From: Branchiostoma floridae
Taxonomy: Eukaryota; Chordata; Leptocardii; Amphioxiformes; Branchiostomatidae
Assembly: GCF_000003815.2 (NCBI RefSeq)
Contig: NC_049983.1
Span: forward strand, 28,440,084-28,504,083
Length of the DNA: 64,000 bases
Direction of reading: 5' to 3'
How positions within the stretch are numbered: the first letter of the stretch is position 1; the number at the start of each line of letters is the position of its first letter. Below, piece after piece: positions 52,201-61,690 of the stretch. A program made the position numbers and the translations under genes. The notes below the pieces were generated by a model. The model saw only the letters and a program-made list of their open reading frames with translations. It did not search any database and was not told the DNA's origin.

Positions 52201-53928
52201 NNNNNNNNNNNNNNNNNNNNNNNNNNNNNNNNNNNNNNNNNNNNNNNNNNNNNNNNNNNNNNNNNNNNNNNNNNNNNNNNNNNNNNNNNNNNNNNNNNNN
52301 NNNNNNNNNNNNNNNNNNNNNNNNNNNNNNNNNNNNNNNNNNNNNNNNNNNNNNNNNNNNNNNNNNNNNNNNNNNNNNNNNNNNNNNNNNNNNNNNNNNN
52401 NNNNNNNNNNNNNNNNNAAATGGTGATTACAAAAAAGATGTCTTCTAGCCCCTCAATATGTGAATGCTAGAAACACATTTTCTCGGCTCACGGAGTATCT
52501 AAGAGAATAGGGCATTCTAGGGTGACCTACGGGTTGAGGTAACAGAACACAGTTTTCGGCCCATGGGGATTTCTATAGTTAAGGGCCTCAAGGTGACTGG
52601 CTTCGACGCATTGAAAAAAATATAGTAGGGTGCACTTTTGGAATACCCAAAACGGATATGTTTGAGTTGAAGGTACAAGCCACAAAATATTAAAAAACAA
52701 AAAAATCCTGTCGGCGTATCGTCTTCTCACGCCCTCTTTGAAATGCCCCTATGCGGAGGTCACTGAACTGCAGCTGACTCACACCGGAAGGGCAGTTGCG
52801 TAATGGGGCGCATTTATACACGAAATAGAAAACTTTCACAATCCAAATCATGCAGTCTCAAAGTCGACACCTTCTTTGACCACGCAGCACAGGTTATGTC
52901 TGGCCGTCTCTCAAATAGGGCTTTCTACAGAGCCTTCGACAGTTTTATCCGTACTGTCTACCCGCGTCATAGACCCCGGGGTTCGCCCATTAATATTGTG
53001 TTATGCTACCTTGAGGTTTTTCGCCTATGGGATTTCTATAATGAAGGACCGCAAGGTGACTCAAATCAATGTCGATGAATTTATAGTAGGGTGCAGTTTT
53101 CAAGTACGACAAACTAGTATGTTGAAGTTGAGGGTTGAATCTACAAAATAACTGAAAATCAAAGAAAAGTTGTCGTTTTTTCTTAAATTTTGAAGCCCTC
53201 TTTTAAATAGGGCCATGCGGGGCCATACGGAACTGCAGGCGACTCACCCAGGCAGTCAGCAGTAAAGGTCACGCGCATTTATACTTCCAATGGGCAAACT
53301 TCACAATCCTACTCATACGATCTGAATGTCAACTTGTCGTGCTACCATACAGTAAAGTTCATACCCCACTGCCTTTCACATTCTAAGTGCTTACAAATGC
53401 TTTCAGATCTAGGCTGTACTACTTTCTTTCCCCTACGTCATAGACGGTCGCGGAGAAATACTGTGGGCTGCGACCTTGACTGCACCTCCGTCCACCCGCC
53501 TACCCATCATGCAGTACTTCCTAACCTCCAGCAACCTGCCTTCCCATCATGCACTGTTTCCTTACCTCCACCCACGGCATGTTTTCAGTCAATTTCCACA
53601 AAGCCCAGTTAAAAACGCGTATCGCCATTTGGCATGGAGCATAAACGGAAACGCTATCATAATCCTANNNNNNNNNNNNNNNNNNNNNNNNNNNNNNNNN
53701 NNNNNNNNNNNNNNNNNNNNNNNNNNNNNNNNNNNNNNNNNNNNNNNNNNNNNNNNNNNNNNNNNNNCTTGGCTGTTGAAAATTCTAAGCTACTTAAACA
53801 GTAATGGTGACTATGTTAGAAGGTATGAAATCATTGTGGGAAAAAATCTTACCTTGAGCCGTCCCGCCAGCAGCGAGAGCGAGTAGGACCAGCAGCCCCA
53901 CGGGTACGGTCACTCGTGGGCCCATCAT
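46277..53928 (-). CDS. Gene 2: secretory protein with two ILEI domains and C-terminal RDEL (ER-retrieved)
   Basis: Exons: 53928-53853; module 1: 51122-50991, 50709-50573, 50072 into a gap, one exon hidden in the gap, 49401-49285; module 2: 48782-48651, 48369 into a gap, 47729-47633, 47573-47535, 47059-46943; then 46605-46563 and 46289-46277. All visible junctions have AG/GT and matching phases. Expected length 391 aa: signal peptide 1-25, ILEI 1 about 26-199, ILEI 2 about 200-373, acidic tail AGTLEDHEVDNDKDRDEL. ILEI domains occur in FAM3 cytokine-like proteins, CEMIP/TMEM2 and POMGNT1. RDEL is a KDEL-type ER-retrieval signal, used for example by ERp44. So a lumenal ER protein is inferred; substrate unknown. 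No cysteines are visible in the modules, unlike FAM3. Driven by the block C promoter. Confidence 0.85.
46563..46605 (-). CDS. Gene 2 acidic linker exon (43 nt)
   Basis: Acceptor ccctttcag, donor gtaagc. Enters with one base from the previous exon (Ala), gives GTLEDHEVDNDKD and leaves two bases. An acidic stretch before a KDEL-type tail is common in ER-resident proteins. Confidence 0.75.
46943..47059 (-). CDS. Gene 2 ILEI module 2, exon e
   Basis: 117 nt, phase 1-1. RRESYAMITQKGPKPSWFVE, then KGAGPTTVEAFIPP. The eSyamiG.KG...wvE ending is typical of ILEI domains. Confidence 0.9.
47262..47467. mobile_element. GC-rich-end MITE (left module copy)
   Basis: Inverted ends aggcttaggtcacatttcca and following ccggggcccgg, against ccgaccgggccccg and tttggaaatgtgacctaagcct. 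About 206 bp, AT-rich centre. Lies in the intron between ILEI exons d and e. Confidence 0.85.
47535..47573 (-). CDS. Gene 2 ILEI module 2, exon d (39 nt)
   Basis: Acceptor tatatatag, donor gtaggt, phase 1-1. ADNSSYVWQTVTS joins exon c and exon e. The module 1 counterpart falls in the gap at 49874. Confidence 0.8.
47633..47729 (-). CDS. Gene 2 ILEI module 2, exon c
   Basis: Acceptor gctgcag, phase 0 to 1. GRIIVVVVHDSGDFTGGLSS, then VLAPYGSTITYL. The GrivvvavhDsg core is the most recognisable ILEI motif. Confidence 0.92.
48182..48281. other. Assembly gap (100 N)
   Basis: Hides the end of ILEI module 2 exon b. A round 100 suggests unknown true size. Confidence 1.
48282..48369 (-). CDS. Gene 2 ILEI module 2, exon b (partial, runs into gap)
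   Basis: Acceptor aatgtcag. KRGHQVFILNEQTGQVVDKA then AFDTWVHG; donor lost in gap. Pattern RG..v.vln..tG.vvd...FDt is ILEI. Confidence 0.88.
48370..48650. other. Gene 2 intron, nothing recognised
   Basis: AT-rich intron copied at 50710-50990 with higher divergence than the exons. Confidence 0.6.
48651..48782 (-). CDS. Gene 2 ILEI module 2, exon a
   Basis: 132 nt, phase 1-1. VAKGFTVRAQSYAWEDPGFR, then LTYIVVGGQKSNIDEG. First strands of the module. Acceptor gtttcccag, donor gtgagt. Confidence 0.88.
49285..49401 (-). CDS. Gene 2 ILEI module 1, exon e
   Basis: Same product as 46943-47059; one synonymous difference seen. Ends in phase 1, so it can splice straight to exon a of module 2. Confidence 0.9.
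49605..49810. mobile_element. GC-rich-end MITE (right module copy)
   Basis: Copy of 47262-47467 at the identical intron position, so its insertion predates module duplication. Confidence 0.85.
49874..50034. other. Assembly gap (161 N)
   Basis: By comparison with the left module it should contain exon d and the 3' part of exon c of ILEI module 1 (about 165 bases there). Confidence 1.
50035..50072 (-). CDS. Gene 2 ILEI module 1, exon c (partial)
   Basis: Acceptor gctgcag. GRIIVVVVHDSG then the gap. Confidence 0.88.
50573..50709 (-). CDS. Gene 2 ILEI module 1, exon b
   Basis: 137 nt, phase 1 to 0, donor gtaacg. KRGHQVFILNEQTGQVVDKV, AFDTWVHGDAEAATKMATFL, GGAAE. Complete version of the exon cut by a gap in module 2. 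Confidence 0.9.
50991..51122 (-). CDS. Gene 2 ILEI module 1, exon a
   Basis: Same product as 48651-48782, one synonymous change seen. Its phase-1 start accepts the signal-peptide exon directly. Confidence 0.88.
51351..51925. other. Gene 2 intron, repeat-like, no gene
   Basis: Two loosely related runs (aaaccaaatgacatgaaatt tggtacagag at about 51463 and aaaccaaatgacctgaattt tggtaaagag at about 51619) suggest an old tandem or dispersed repeat. Confidence 0.5.
51926..52417. other. Assembly gap (492 N)
   Basis: Unknown bases in the intron between the gene 2 signal-peptide exon and the ILEI exons. A further exon here cannot be excluded. Confidence 1.
52500..53340. repeat. Diverged tandem duplication in gene 2 intron
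   Basis: 52545-52830 and 53020-53300 share the same order of motifs (gatttctata, ggcctcaaggtgact, atagtagggtgca, gaactgcag.cgactcac, catttata). Noncoding. Confidence 0.65.
53668..53767. other. Assembly gap (100 N)
   Basis: Lies just 3' of the signal-peptide exon of gene 2 in intron 2. The block B counterpart is continuous. Confidence 1.
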
Positions 53929-53937
53929 GTAGCTCAC
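53853..53937 (-). CDS. Gene 2 signal-peptide exon
   Basis: Acceptor ttattgcag, nine bases of 5' UTR, then ATG-ATG at 53928. Product MMGPRVT followed by [18 protein letters not shown], phase 1 at the donor gtaag. From VPVG to the end it is identical to gene 1; the first residues differ. Confidence 0.92.
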
Positions 53938-54810
53938 CTGCAATAACAGTCAACAGGAGGGGGATTATTACCCGACACAGTGTCAAAATTACTTCTACAC
54001 ATTCAACAAAAACGGCCTGCGGTGTGAGCAACAGGCGATTCGAAAAATATTCAGCAAAAGCAGCATGATTGACAGACGTGTTTGCAAGACAAATTAACCC
54101 TTAAGCTGCTGGATTTTCAGCTCAGGACACGCTTCTAGTGCTGCAGTTTCCAGAGAATCTCTATTAGATTGTGAACCAGCTCATGGCGTAATCCAAAAAG
54201 TGCGAGCCATAAAGCAGACGGTACAAAATAAGAAACAGATAACAACATCTAACAAAACGTAAAAAAAAAACCATCCGGAACGGAATATCTGCTTGGAGAG
54301 AAGTCGCTGTGCACCACCATGTTGTCTTGGTCATTAGCAACTAGTAGTTTAAAAGGTTCAAACTGTGCATCAGTGCAGAAACATCTGCCTCGTCGTTTTT
54401 CAAACCAGCCGCCCTAAGGCGCCCGGGGCCCAACAAAGCTACGCGCGCGAACTAGTAAACATGTCGTCAAGACTCTACAGAATTCTGCCGACAAAAGAAA
54501 TCGTCAAATCCCTGTGATTCTAGAAATATGAAAACAAAACATGCACCGTACGAAACGTCCCACCCTTTTTGGCTCCGACCTCTTTGAACGAAAAGTCTAA
54601 TGTCATGCCCCCCGCTTTTAACCGCAAGCATCGGGGGTCAATAAGCTTCCGCCGTAGGCCATGTTCTCAGCAATGCGTCTTCTACTGGTGACATTTTTTT
54701 TCTTGTCTATTTGCTTATGGATAGACGAGGGCAATGCGGCACTGCAACCAAGTTAGTTAATTATATCAACAGTACCACATACACGGTATAGACAGAAGGA
54801 AAATGTTGTA
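53938..54810. other. Gene 2 intron 1, no gene
   Basis: 54340-54700 matches 1251-1620 of block A. No exon recognised. Confidence 0.55.
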
Positions 54811-54968
54811 TTCCTTTTACCTCCCCGACCGCTACCCATTTTTACACCTGGGTGAAATGAGAAAGGTCGTGTGAAGGGCACAACGTCGGAGGCACGGCGG
54901 GTATCGAACTGGGGACCTCTAGATTCCGAGCCAAACGCTCTACCAGTTATACCACACACGACGCCACT
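54811..54968 (-). mobile_element. tRNA-derived SINE (minus orientation)
   Basis: On the minus strand, box A-like tggtataactggtagagcg, box B-like ggtccccagttcgatacccg, then ccgacgttgtgcccttcaca and cacttt..tcatttcacccaggtg, ending ggtcggggaggtaaaag. The most complete member of the short form here (158 bp). Confidence 0.8.
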
Positions 54969-55431
54969 ACTTGTGACACGATTGAGCCATGCTTTACTCT
55001 ATTGGTACACAGAAGTTCCATTGCATTTTGTTCAAAACCTGAGGAATACTCTCCAATTTGTAAAGACTTTTCTCTACTGGACGGCGACCCAAGAGAACCG
55101 AGTTGAGCAATCAAGGAGGAACCAAAATCAAATATGGTGTACATGGTATGAGGTATCATTTGAAGACAGAAAAATATACAAAACGTAAGAAAAAAGAAAC
55201 ATTTTTCATCCATGAAATTCGCTGAGCGACCTGCCAGATATTTAGTCCTGAAAATACAAATACATTTGCGAATAACGTTTTTTAAAGTCTACAGAACAAG
55301 CAAATTAACAAAGAAATGTGAGTGAAACGAGCTCAGGCACTGTCTGTCTTTGAAAACTCCCGACGATACAGTACTGAACCTTTGCCAAGAACGCCACATA
55401 TCAAAACTTGGAAGCCCTTCTACTGTACCAT

Positions 55432-55818
55432 NNNNNNNNNNNNNNNNNNNNNNNNNNNNNNNNNNNNNNNNNNNNNNNNNNNNNNNNNNNNNNNNNNNNN
55501 NNNNNNNNNNNNNNNNNNNNNNNNNNNNNNNNNNNNNNNNNNNNNNNNNNNNNNNNNNNNNNNNNNNNNNNNNNNNNNNNNNNNNNNNNNNNNNNNNNNN
55601 NNNNNNNNNNNNNNNNNNNNNNNNNNNNNNNNNNNNNNNNNNNNNNNNNNNNNNNNNNNNNNNNNNNNNNNNNNNNNNNNNNNNNNNNNNNNNNNNNNNN
55701 NNNNNNNNNNNNNNNNNNNNNNNNNNNNNNNNNNNNNNNNNNNNNNNNNNNNNNNNNNNNNNNNNNNNNNNNNNNNNNNNNNNNNNNNNNNNNNNNNNNN
55801 NNNNNNNNNNNNNNNNNN
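55432..55818. other. Assembly gap (387 N)
   Basis: Unknown bases; the block A counterpart is 2165 to about 2440, so additional 71-bp repeats or other sequence may be hidden. Confidence 1.
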
Positions 55819-56011
55819 TCCTCTATGGCTATATCTCAATACGTCGACGGCCAATTATTTTGAGAGCCAACATCTCCTTTGCTCAAATAGATACAAATAG
55901 ATAGAATTTTTATGAAAATCTGCGACGCGCCCGTGAGAAGACTACCATGTCGTCAGGTCCTCTATGGCTATGGGTTGGCGGGACAACAAGTTGCGACGTG
56001 GGACAACACGC

Positions 56012-56190
56012 TACGTCGGGCTTGGCGTAACTTGTAGAGCGTTCGGCTCGGATTATATAGGTCCTGAGTTCGATCCCCACCGTGCCCCCCGACGTTGTGC
56101 CCTTGGGAAAGGAACCTTACACGGCCTTCCTCACTTCACCCAGGTGTAAAAACGGGTACCTGACTTCGGTCGGGGAGGTAAAAGACTACC
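56012..56190 (+). mobile_element. tRNA-derived SINE (plus orientation)
   Basis: Head tggcgtaacttgtagagcgt and ggtcctgagttcgatcccca, then cgacgttgtgcccttgggaa, cttcctcacttcacccaggtg and ggtcggggaggtaaaag. Full-length relative of the deleted copy at 3404-3500, at the corresponding place after the 71-bp unit. Confidence 0.8.
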
Positions 56191-57290
56191 TTTTCCTTCT
56201 GTCTGTACCGCGTATGTAGCACTGTTAATATAAGTTACAAAACTTGAGTGCAGTGTCACATTGTCCTCGTCTGTCCAAAAGCAAATAGAAAAAAAGGCGC
56301 GACGCGCCCCGCATAGCCGACCGTCAGCGGTGGAAACCGCGATCTCCTCCCGTCCTAAGGTTGGCGGACACCAAGCCGTGACGCGCTCTGCCGTGCAGCC
56401 CACACCTCGCCGCGCCTTCTGTGCGACTGCAACGTGGCCACAGTGGCGTGTGGGTCGTGGCAATCGTCGAAGCTCGTCTTTTTTCGTGACAGGACGACAC
56501 ACCACGACGGCAGCCCAGAAAAAAAAACAAGGGCCGACTTCGACGTCACCAGGAAAGCTCCCGTGATGTGTGCATCGTAGAGTCGGCTAAAGCCAGCCGT
56601 GGAAATGCGTCTTCTCTCGGTCGGGACGTACAGCTAAGGGCACCACCCACCGTGGAGTCGGTTATCGTCAGCCGTGGAAATGCGTCTTCTCCCGGTCGGT
56701 TCGTAAGGAAACAGCGCAGTGTGGCCACAGCCAATCGGTGGCCGAGAAAGTCACCATGTAGTGCCAAACCACCTTGGATCGCGTTTTCAATAAACAAACA
56801 CGGCTGTTACACAGAAAAATGCAACAATATTCGATGCAGAGTTTAGAGCCGGACGCACACGTCGTCCATGGGAAAGTCGTCGAGGCTCGTCCTGTTCGTT
56901 GACAGCAGACCGCGATGGACCCACGGTCTAGCGTCTAGCGCTGCTTCGATTGTCAAAATTTAACGTGATTCACGAAAAAAAAACGCGGCGTCTCTACATG
57001 TATCGTATGTTGCGACATGTTAGGCTACGCAGTCCGGACAGTCAACGTGCATTGGACACACTTAGATATGAGATAGAATTCAATTTCGGCATTGTATATT
57101 CACTGGATCAAGGATGTAAAACCAAATGAAAAAAAAAAAAACTGATAGAAAAGAAGATTTAGTACAGGTACCTAAGCCACGAAAGAATCAGAAGTAGCTA
57201 TCAGCACGATTAAATTCATATATAAGAACATAATGAAAATAACCACGATAAAACAGTGCCGAAAGAAAACATAGGACGTCGCGGTACACG
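56191..57290. other. Gene 2 intron 1, GC-rich then AT-rich, no gene
   Basis: Collinear with 3520-4410. GC-rich long frames on both strands are compositional. Short duplicated gtcagccgtggaaatgcgtc units at about 56594 and 56669. Confidence 0.55.
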
Positions 57291-57302
57291 GTCTTTACTC
57301 AC

Positions 57303-57475
57303 AGTTGTGTGTTGCTTGACTTTCCTGACGAGGGTCGGGTACAGACAGTGCTGGTGACGGTGCGACGGGCGCTTCTCGGACGAGTGTCGGTCCTCCCGAC
57401 TGAGTCGTGCGCAGGTCCGGCGGCGGTTGACGAGACTTCGGTGCAGGGATGTCTCTGAGCTGGATCCGCTCCGTG
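57303..57475 (-). other. Gene 2 noncoding exon 1 (5' UTR)
   Basis: Ends at the donor gtgagtaaag (57293-57302). No ATG. Clearly homologous to 35532-35708, with more differences than A has. The start site is inferred. Confidence 0.6.
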
Positions 57476-57503
57476 GTCTGCCGCAAGCCGCAGATCTGCC
57501 CGC

Positions 57504-57511
57504 CTTTTCTA
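57504..57511 (-). promoter_or_regulatory. Degraded TATA box of gene 2 promoter
   Basis: Where A and B read TATAAAAG, C reads TAGAAAAG on the minus strand, a third-position change in the core. The promoter may be weaker or use other elements. Confidence 0.5.
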
Positions 57512-57555
57512 GCCTGGCTGCCTGACTCCTCCCCGCTAAACGATAAATCACACCA

Positions 57556-58990
57556 ACTAAAGATGACAGATCCGAGTGACATCATTGTCCCCTCTAGCAA
57601 CTGTGCAGTAGGCGTCTGCTAGCCTCTATCAGGCTCTCACGAGGGTCGGAAGAAGCAGAAACTGGCCACAATAAGGGGTGATACTTTGCAGGAGGAGTCA
57701 GCTGACCGTAGAAGGTCCAACTGGCCAGTAGAGCACCTCTAGTCGGCCCACTTTCCCTACTTGTTAATTTCCGCAATGGTCTGCGTCTAAAGGAGTCTGG
57801 TGGAGACTACGAGTCTAGTGTGGAAGGAATGTCACTTGGGCACAGCGTTGCGCGTGAGAACTCAGCGTGGGTGTTGAGCGAGGTCAGAAGTAACACAAAG
57901 AAGAGGTCCTTGCGTCGGGGCCTCGGTATTTCATCGGGAGCGTCTGTGACATTTTGTTTTACCTGCGGAGGCGTAGCTAATTAACTTGGTATCTTCTTTT
58001 TGAAACATTTTTGATAAGTTTTTAAAACTTACTCTTTGTCTGTACTGGCAAAGTGAACATATTCTACTAACTTGAGTGTAATACTTTTTCTGTTCCAAAA
58101 AAATAAATAAAACAATATATAGCATCTTCAAATATATACCTGTGAGGACAACTACAACAAATACCGGAGAGGACAGAAAAACGCGACAGCTTAAGTAGGG
58201 ACGGATATCAGGCTAATATTCCCCACGGTTCCATATGGTATTGATAAACATCGAGCACCATCATCCCTGCTGTTCACTTGACTTCGTTGAGATCCACAAT
58301 TAGCTTACAATATACAAGGATATTGTAGATACTCTTCCTGTGGTCCACTGCACTGCCCTGTCCGTTTCTAAACATTGACATGGATTTTTAAGTTGCCACG
58401 ATATGTGTGATACTTGTTGATCTACAATGTAATGATACACCTGTCCCTCAATCCATTCTACAAATCAACTCAACCTTTTACACAAGGCCACAGCAAGTAA
58501 ATTTTATGGATGACATACTCTGCAGACGGCAAAAATAGTGAGATAGGGCGAGAAAAATATATGCCGTAGAAAAAACAAGATGGCTAAATAAGAAGTAAAG
58601 CGACGAAACATGGTATCACAGCCTACAAGGTATTAATTTCTGTATTCAAGTCGTGAACTGTTGTAGTAAAGGTGACACTAGGTGCGGTAGACTGGTATCA
58701 CATACCAACATGGCAACTACATTCACGGCTTCCATTTTGGGGCCACTTTTACATGTACAACTTTCTCACTAAATTTTTAGTTTCACTTCCATAACTACAG
58801 TCAAGGCTACCTTGCCGGTGCCACTTCTACAGGTGCAACTATTAGCCTACAACCCAACATATTTGCATATTTTGGTACTTGCTCGTCATGTTGACCATCT
58901 CCGAAGAAAAATATGTTTATTCTGAAATCAGGCAAAATTTAATGAGCGCGCTGATATCATCCATAAGTTTACTTGCTGTGGCACATGTGC
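57556..58990. other. C-specific insertion, no gene recognised
   Basis: Not present in blocks A or B. The 57600-57780 part has gcgtctgctagcctctatca and a later inverted-looking gagactacgagtctag, suggesting a transposon. 57900-58990 is AT-rich with only short open frames. No domain found. Confidence 0.45.
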
Positions 58991-58994
58991 CATT

Positions 58995-59060
58995 GAAGGT
59001 ATGCGTGTGTATGTTTGTGTGTGTGCGTGCGTGCGTGTAGGTGTGGTGTGTGTGGCATAT
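58995..59060. repeat. TG-rich imperfect microsatellite
   Basis: gtgtgtatgtttgtgtgtgt and gcgtgcgtgcgtgt runs; further (TG) patches to 59100. Confidence 0.85.
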
Positions 59061-59345
59061 GAGTCTGCACGTGTAAAATATATGTGTGTGTATGTGTGTA
59101 CAATGAGCATGAATATCACCGTGTATGCGCGCCATAGGTAAGCAAGTATGTGTACGGGCAGAGGGAATGATTGCAAGGGTTGGGGCAGAAAGGATGATGG
59201 GAGGATAGGGACAGCAGGGATGATAATAAAATACGCCGAAGAGCAGTTGCTCAAGCAACTGGATATGACTTTGGAAAAGGTCAATTTTTGGCAGTTCCAA
59301 AAATGTTTTTATCCATAGACTAAATCGTACAAAGCAGTAGCATAT

Positions 59346-59899
59346 ACAGTCAAACCTGTCGATAGCGGAGAAATGACTGGAGAAATGTGGCCACTATACA
59401 CAAGTGGCCACTGTAGAGAAAATTCTGATCTATTGACCACGAGCAATATCTTACACATGATTTCAGTACCCACTAATCTTTCTCACCAAGTAACATTGTC
59501 TGATTCAACTGACCCTGCCAAAGTCCAATCTACCGAAAAAGATTGATATCGCCATGCCCAATGTTGGTAATTTTGCCGACAAAGACTTCTATTCTGACGT
59601 TCAAGGCACGGGTTCCTTTCGCTACTGCCAAAATGACCCTGTCGGGAGATTCAAATCGTCGCAAACTACGATTTTTAACTCGGCGCAGTATGACGGCCTC
59701 CCGTATGGTCGCAATATGCAGTGTTTCTGTATCTACAGGGCCGGAAATCGTGTGGCCGTGGCCGCGTTGGGCATGTGGCCTCTATAAACTATTTCTTAAT
59801 GTTTACGTCAATGGGAAAAATCCAAGGAACCGGCAAAGGGTGACCGCAATGGTTAGGTGCTCGCTATGCAAAGGTGGCCACTAATACAGGTTTGACTGT
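59346..59899. mobile_element. Tigger/pogo-like MITE (554 bp)
   Basis: Perfect 14-bp inverted ends acagtcaaacctgt and acaggtttgactgt, with subterminal gtggccacta motifs repeated at both sides. CAGT ends and TA on the left flank fit the Tc1/mariner-pogo group; the right flank is TG. Open frames inside show no transposase. Confidence 0.7.
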
Positions 59900-59936
59900 G
59901 TTGCAAAAACAAATATTGGAAACACTAATCTCATAG

Positions 59937-59995
59937 AGTATCTGTATCTGTATCTATATAGCCGGTATAACCTTCCTTCGGCGTAACACACCAGC
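59937..59995 (-). mobile_element. 3' tail fragment of the CR1/jockey-like LINE
   Basis: tatctgtatctgtatctata followed by agccggtataacc and ggcgtaaca.accagct, the same terminal sequence as at 16425-16490 and 40495-40570. A severely 5'-truncated insertion. Confidence 0.7.
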
Positions 59996-60879
59996 TAATA
60001 TTTCAACGTCAAAGAAGGTATGAAGTAACAGAAATTAGACTATTGTTTGGTAAACCGTATTCTGCCTGTTTTGTAGTATGTTCAAAATTCCTGACCACTT
60101 AGATTTCACAATCAAAGACATTTTTTTGGCACCCTCTTATCAGTTTTTGGGTTCCCAGAGGATGTCATCTATCTATATAATCAAATCCACCTGGCCTTAG
60201 TTACTGAAGCTCATACAAGTAGTATTTAAGGTGGAGGCCCTGATGTGGTTCTTTAATTCTTGAATGTTTCTAAACGGCGTGTTTAAAAGAGTCATTTTAT
60301 CCATCCGTTGCTTCAGAATCTTTTTATCAGATCTCCGAAAGATACAGAATTCCCTATCATCATCGTCGATCCGTAGCTAGACGCACTTTTCCACTAGCCG
60401 ACCGAGAGGGTTCGCGCAGAGGTCGTTATCCAAACGAAAAGGTTTGTGCAGACAACTCTCTCGATCAAACCTGTCAAGGGACTCCAGTGCAATCGCTGCG
60501 TTCTGTCGACCCGATCAAGCATAAAGGTCGCAGGTTAAAATGCGCAAGATAATGACCGAAATCTTTATCTATGATTGCACGAGATAATGAGTTTTTTTCC
60601 CGAGGTAGAGCAATGTGTGGGCCATCCCAAACAGGTATAGTGGAAAACATGACTCTACATTTAGTACAAGTTTTAGTCATTAACAGGGGTGTCAAAAGTC
60701 ATATGTGAGACCCGCGGGGTGGGCAGGATGAGAGGGGCGTGTGTGTGATGATGGGGCTGTTGTTGTGAGCAAGCTTAGCCTAATCTTTATTAGAATCAAC
60801 TAAGCGTGTGAACGAGATTTATATAAAACTTGGGTTTCTTTAGTCGAAAATGTTACACATTGTCCAGTTATTGTCCTGA
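59996..60879. other. No gene recognised
   Basis: Mixed sequence without repeats I can identify. The minus frame at 60474-60695 has no known domain. Confidence 0.45.
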
Positions 60880-61690
60880 AAGAAAACAAGAACTAAACAG
60901 GCACAATTTCTCTTTCAACAAATGTGATTTTGTAGCAAACAATCCCCACATTAATTGGTGGTAGATCACAAAACCTTTCTTATATGATTATAGAACCAAT
61001 ACAAACACAGTAACATGATATAATACAGTATAGTATAGCATTGTTCCAACACAAAAATTGGGTTCATTGAATGCATTCTTACATACGCGTGATTACAGGG
61101 AATATCTAGTTATGTTTCCTCTATCAACGACAAATGGAAAATCTTTTTAAACTGTACATTCCATCTGATGACAAATGATGATGATGATGATTACCCCTGA
61201 GATGTTTCACCTATGCACTTTAATAAAGAGCCATGTCATCCTTTACCGATTGGCCTGGTGATAGAATCTCGCATTGGGATTGGTTGATTTTTTGTGATCT
61301 GCTGTACTCCTGTTACAGAGGTTAAAGACTTAGGCGGCGAGAAGGCAAAGTTGGGCGTTGTGTTTTGTCCAGTGGTTATTGCGGTAATCGTAACACAGGA
61401 GGCTCTTTTAAAGACTGCCAATCATCCATAACCATGACCTAACTCCGATGCACGCCAAGAGAGAATATCCCTAGCATGCCGTGTGTATTTGTGATGGATC
61501 TTTGTTTCCTTTTGTCACCAATGAGTTATATATATAAACATACATACATACAAACATAATGGATTCATATGTACCAAAAATGCAGCACCAAGCAGCAAAG
61601 CAATAATGAACTAATCACGCACCTTAATCATAGGAACGTGTGTGATATAAGCCTAAATCCAGATGAAAGGAGAACTAATATCTCGACCAA
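60880..61690. repeat. Segmental duplication block C, second part
   Basis: Diverged copy of about 4880-6110 and 36000-37210: shared acaaatgtgatt, tagtatagtat, tttcctctatcaacga, ccatctgatgacaaatgatg, agccatgtcatc and ggcctggtga runs in order. Confidence 0.75.

Larger units (their letters stand above)
53480..57555. repeat. Segmental duplication block C, first part
   Basis: Covers the two-copy 40-bp VNTR (53490-53580), signal-peptide exon, intron 1, exon 1 and promoter. Most diverged of the three blocks. Homology breaks just upstream of the promoter and resumes at about 60880. Confidence 0.8.

Noticed and set aside
56012-56100. tRNA gene
   Set aside because: Box A and box B are present, but the cloverleaf is not well formed and the same body sequence follows each copy, so it is a SINE head.
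58917-59300. Minus-strand 127-codon His/Thr-rich ORF
   Set aside because: It runs through TG/CA simple repeats, with two frames open together and no domain.
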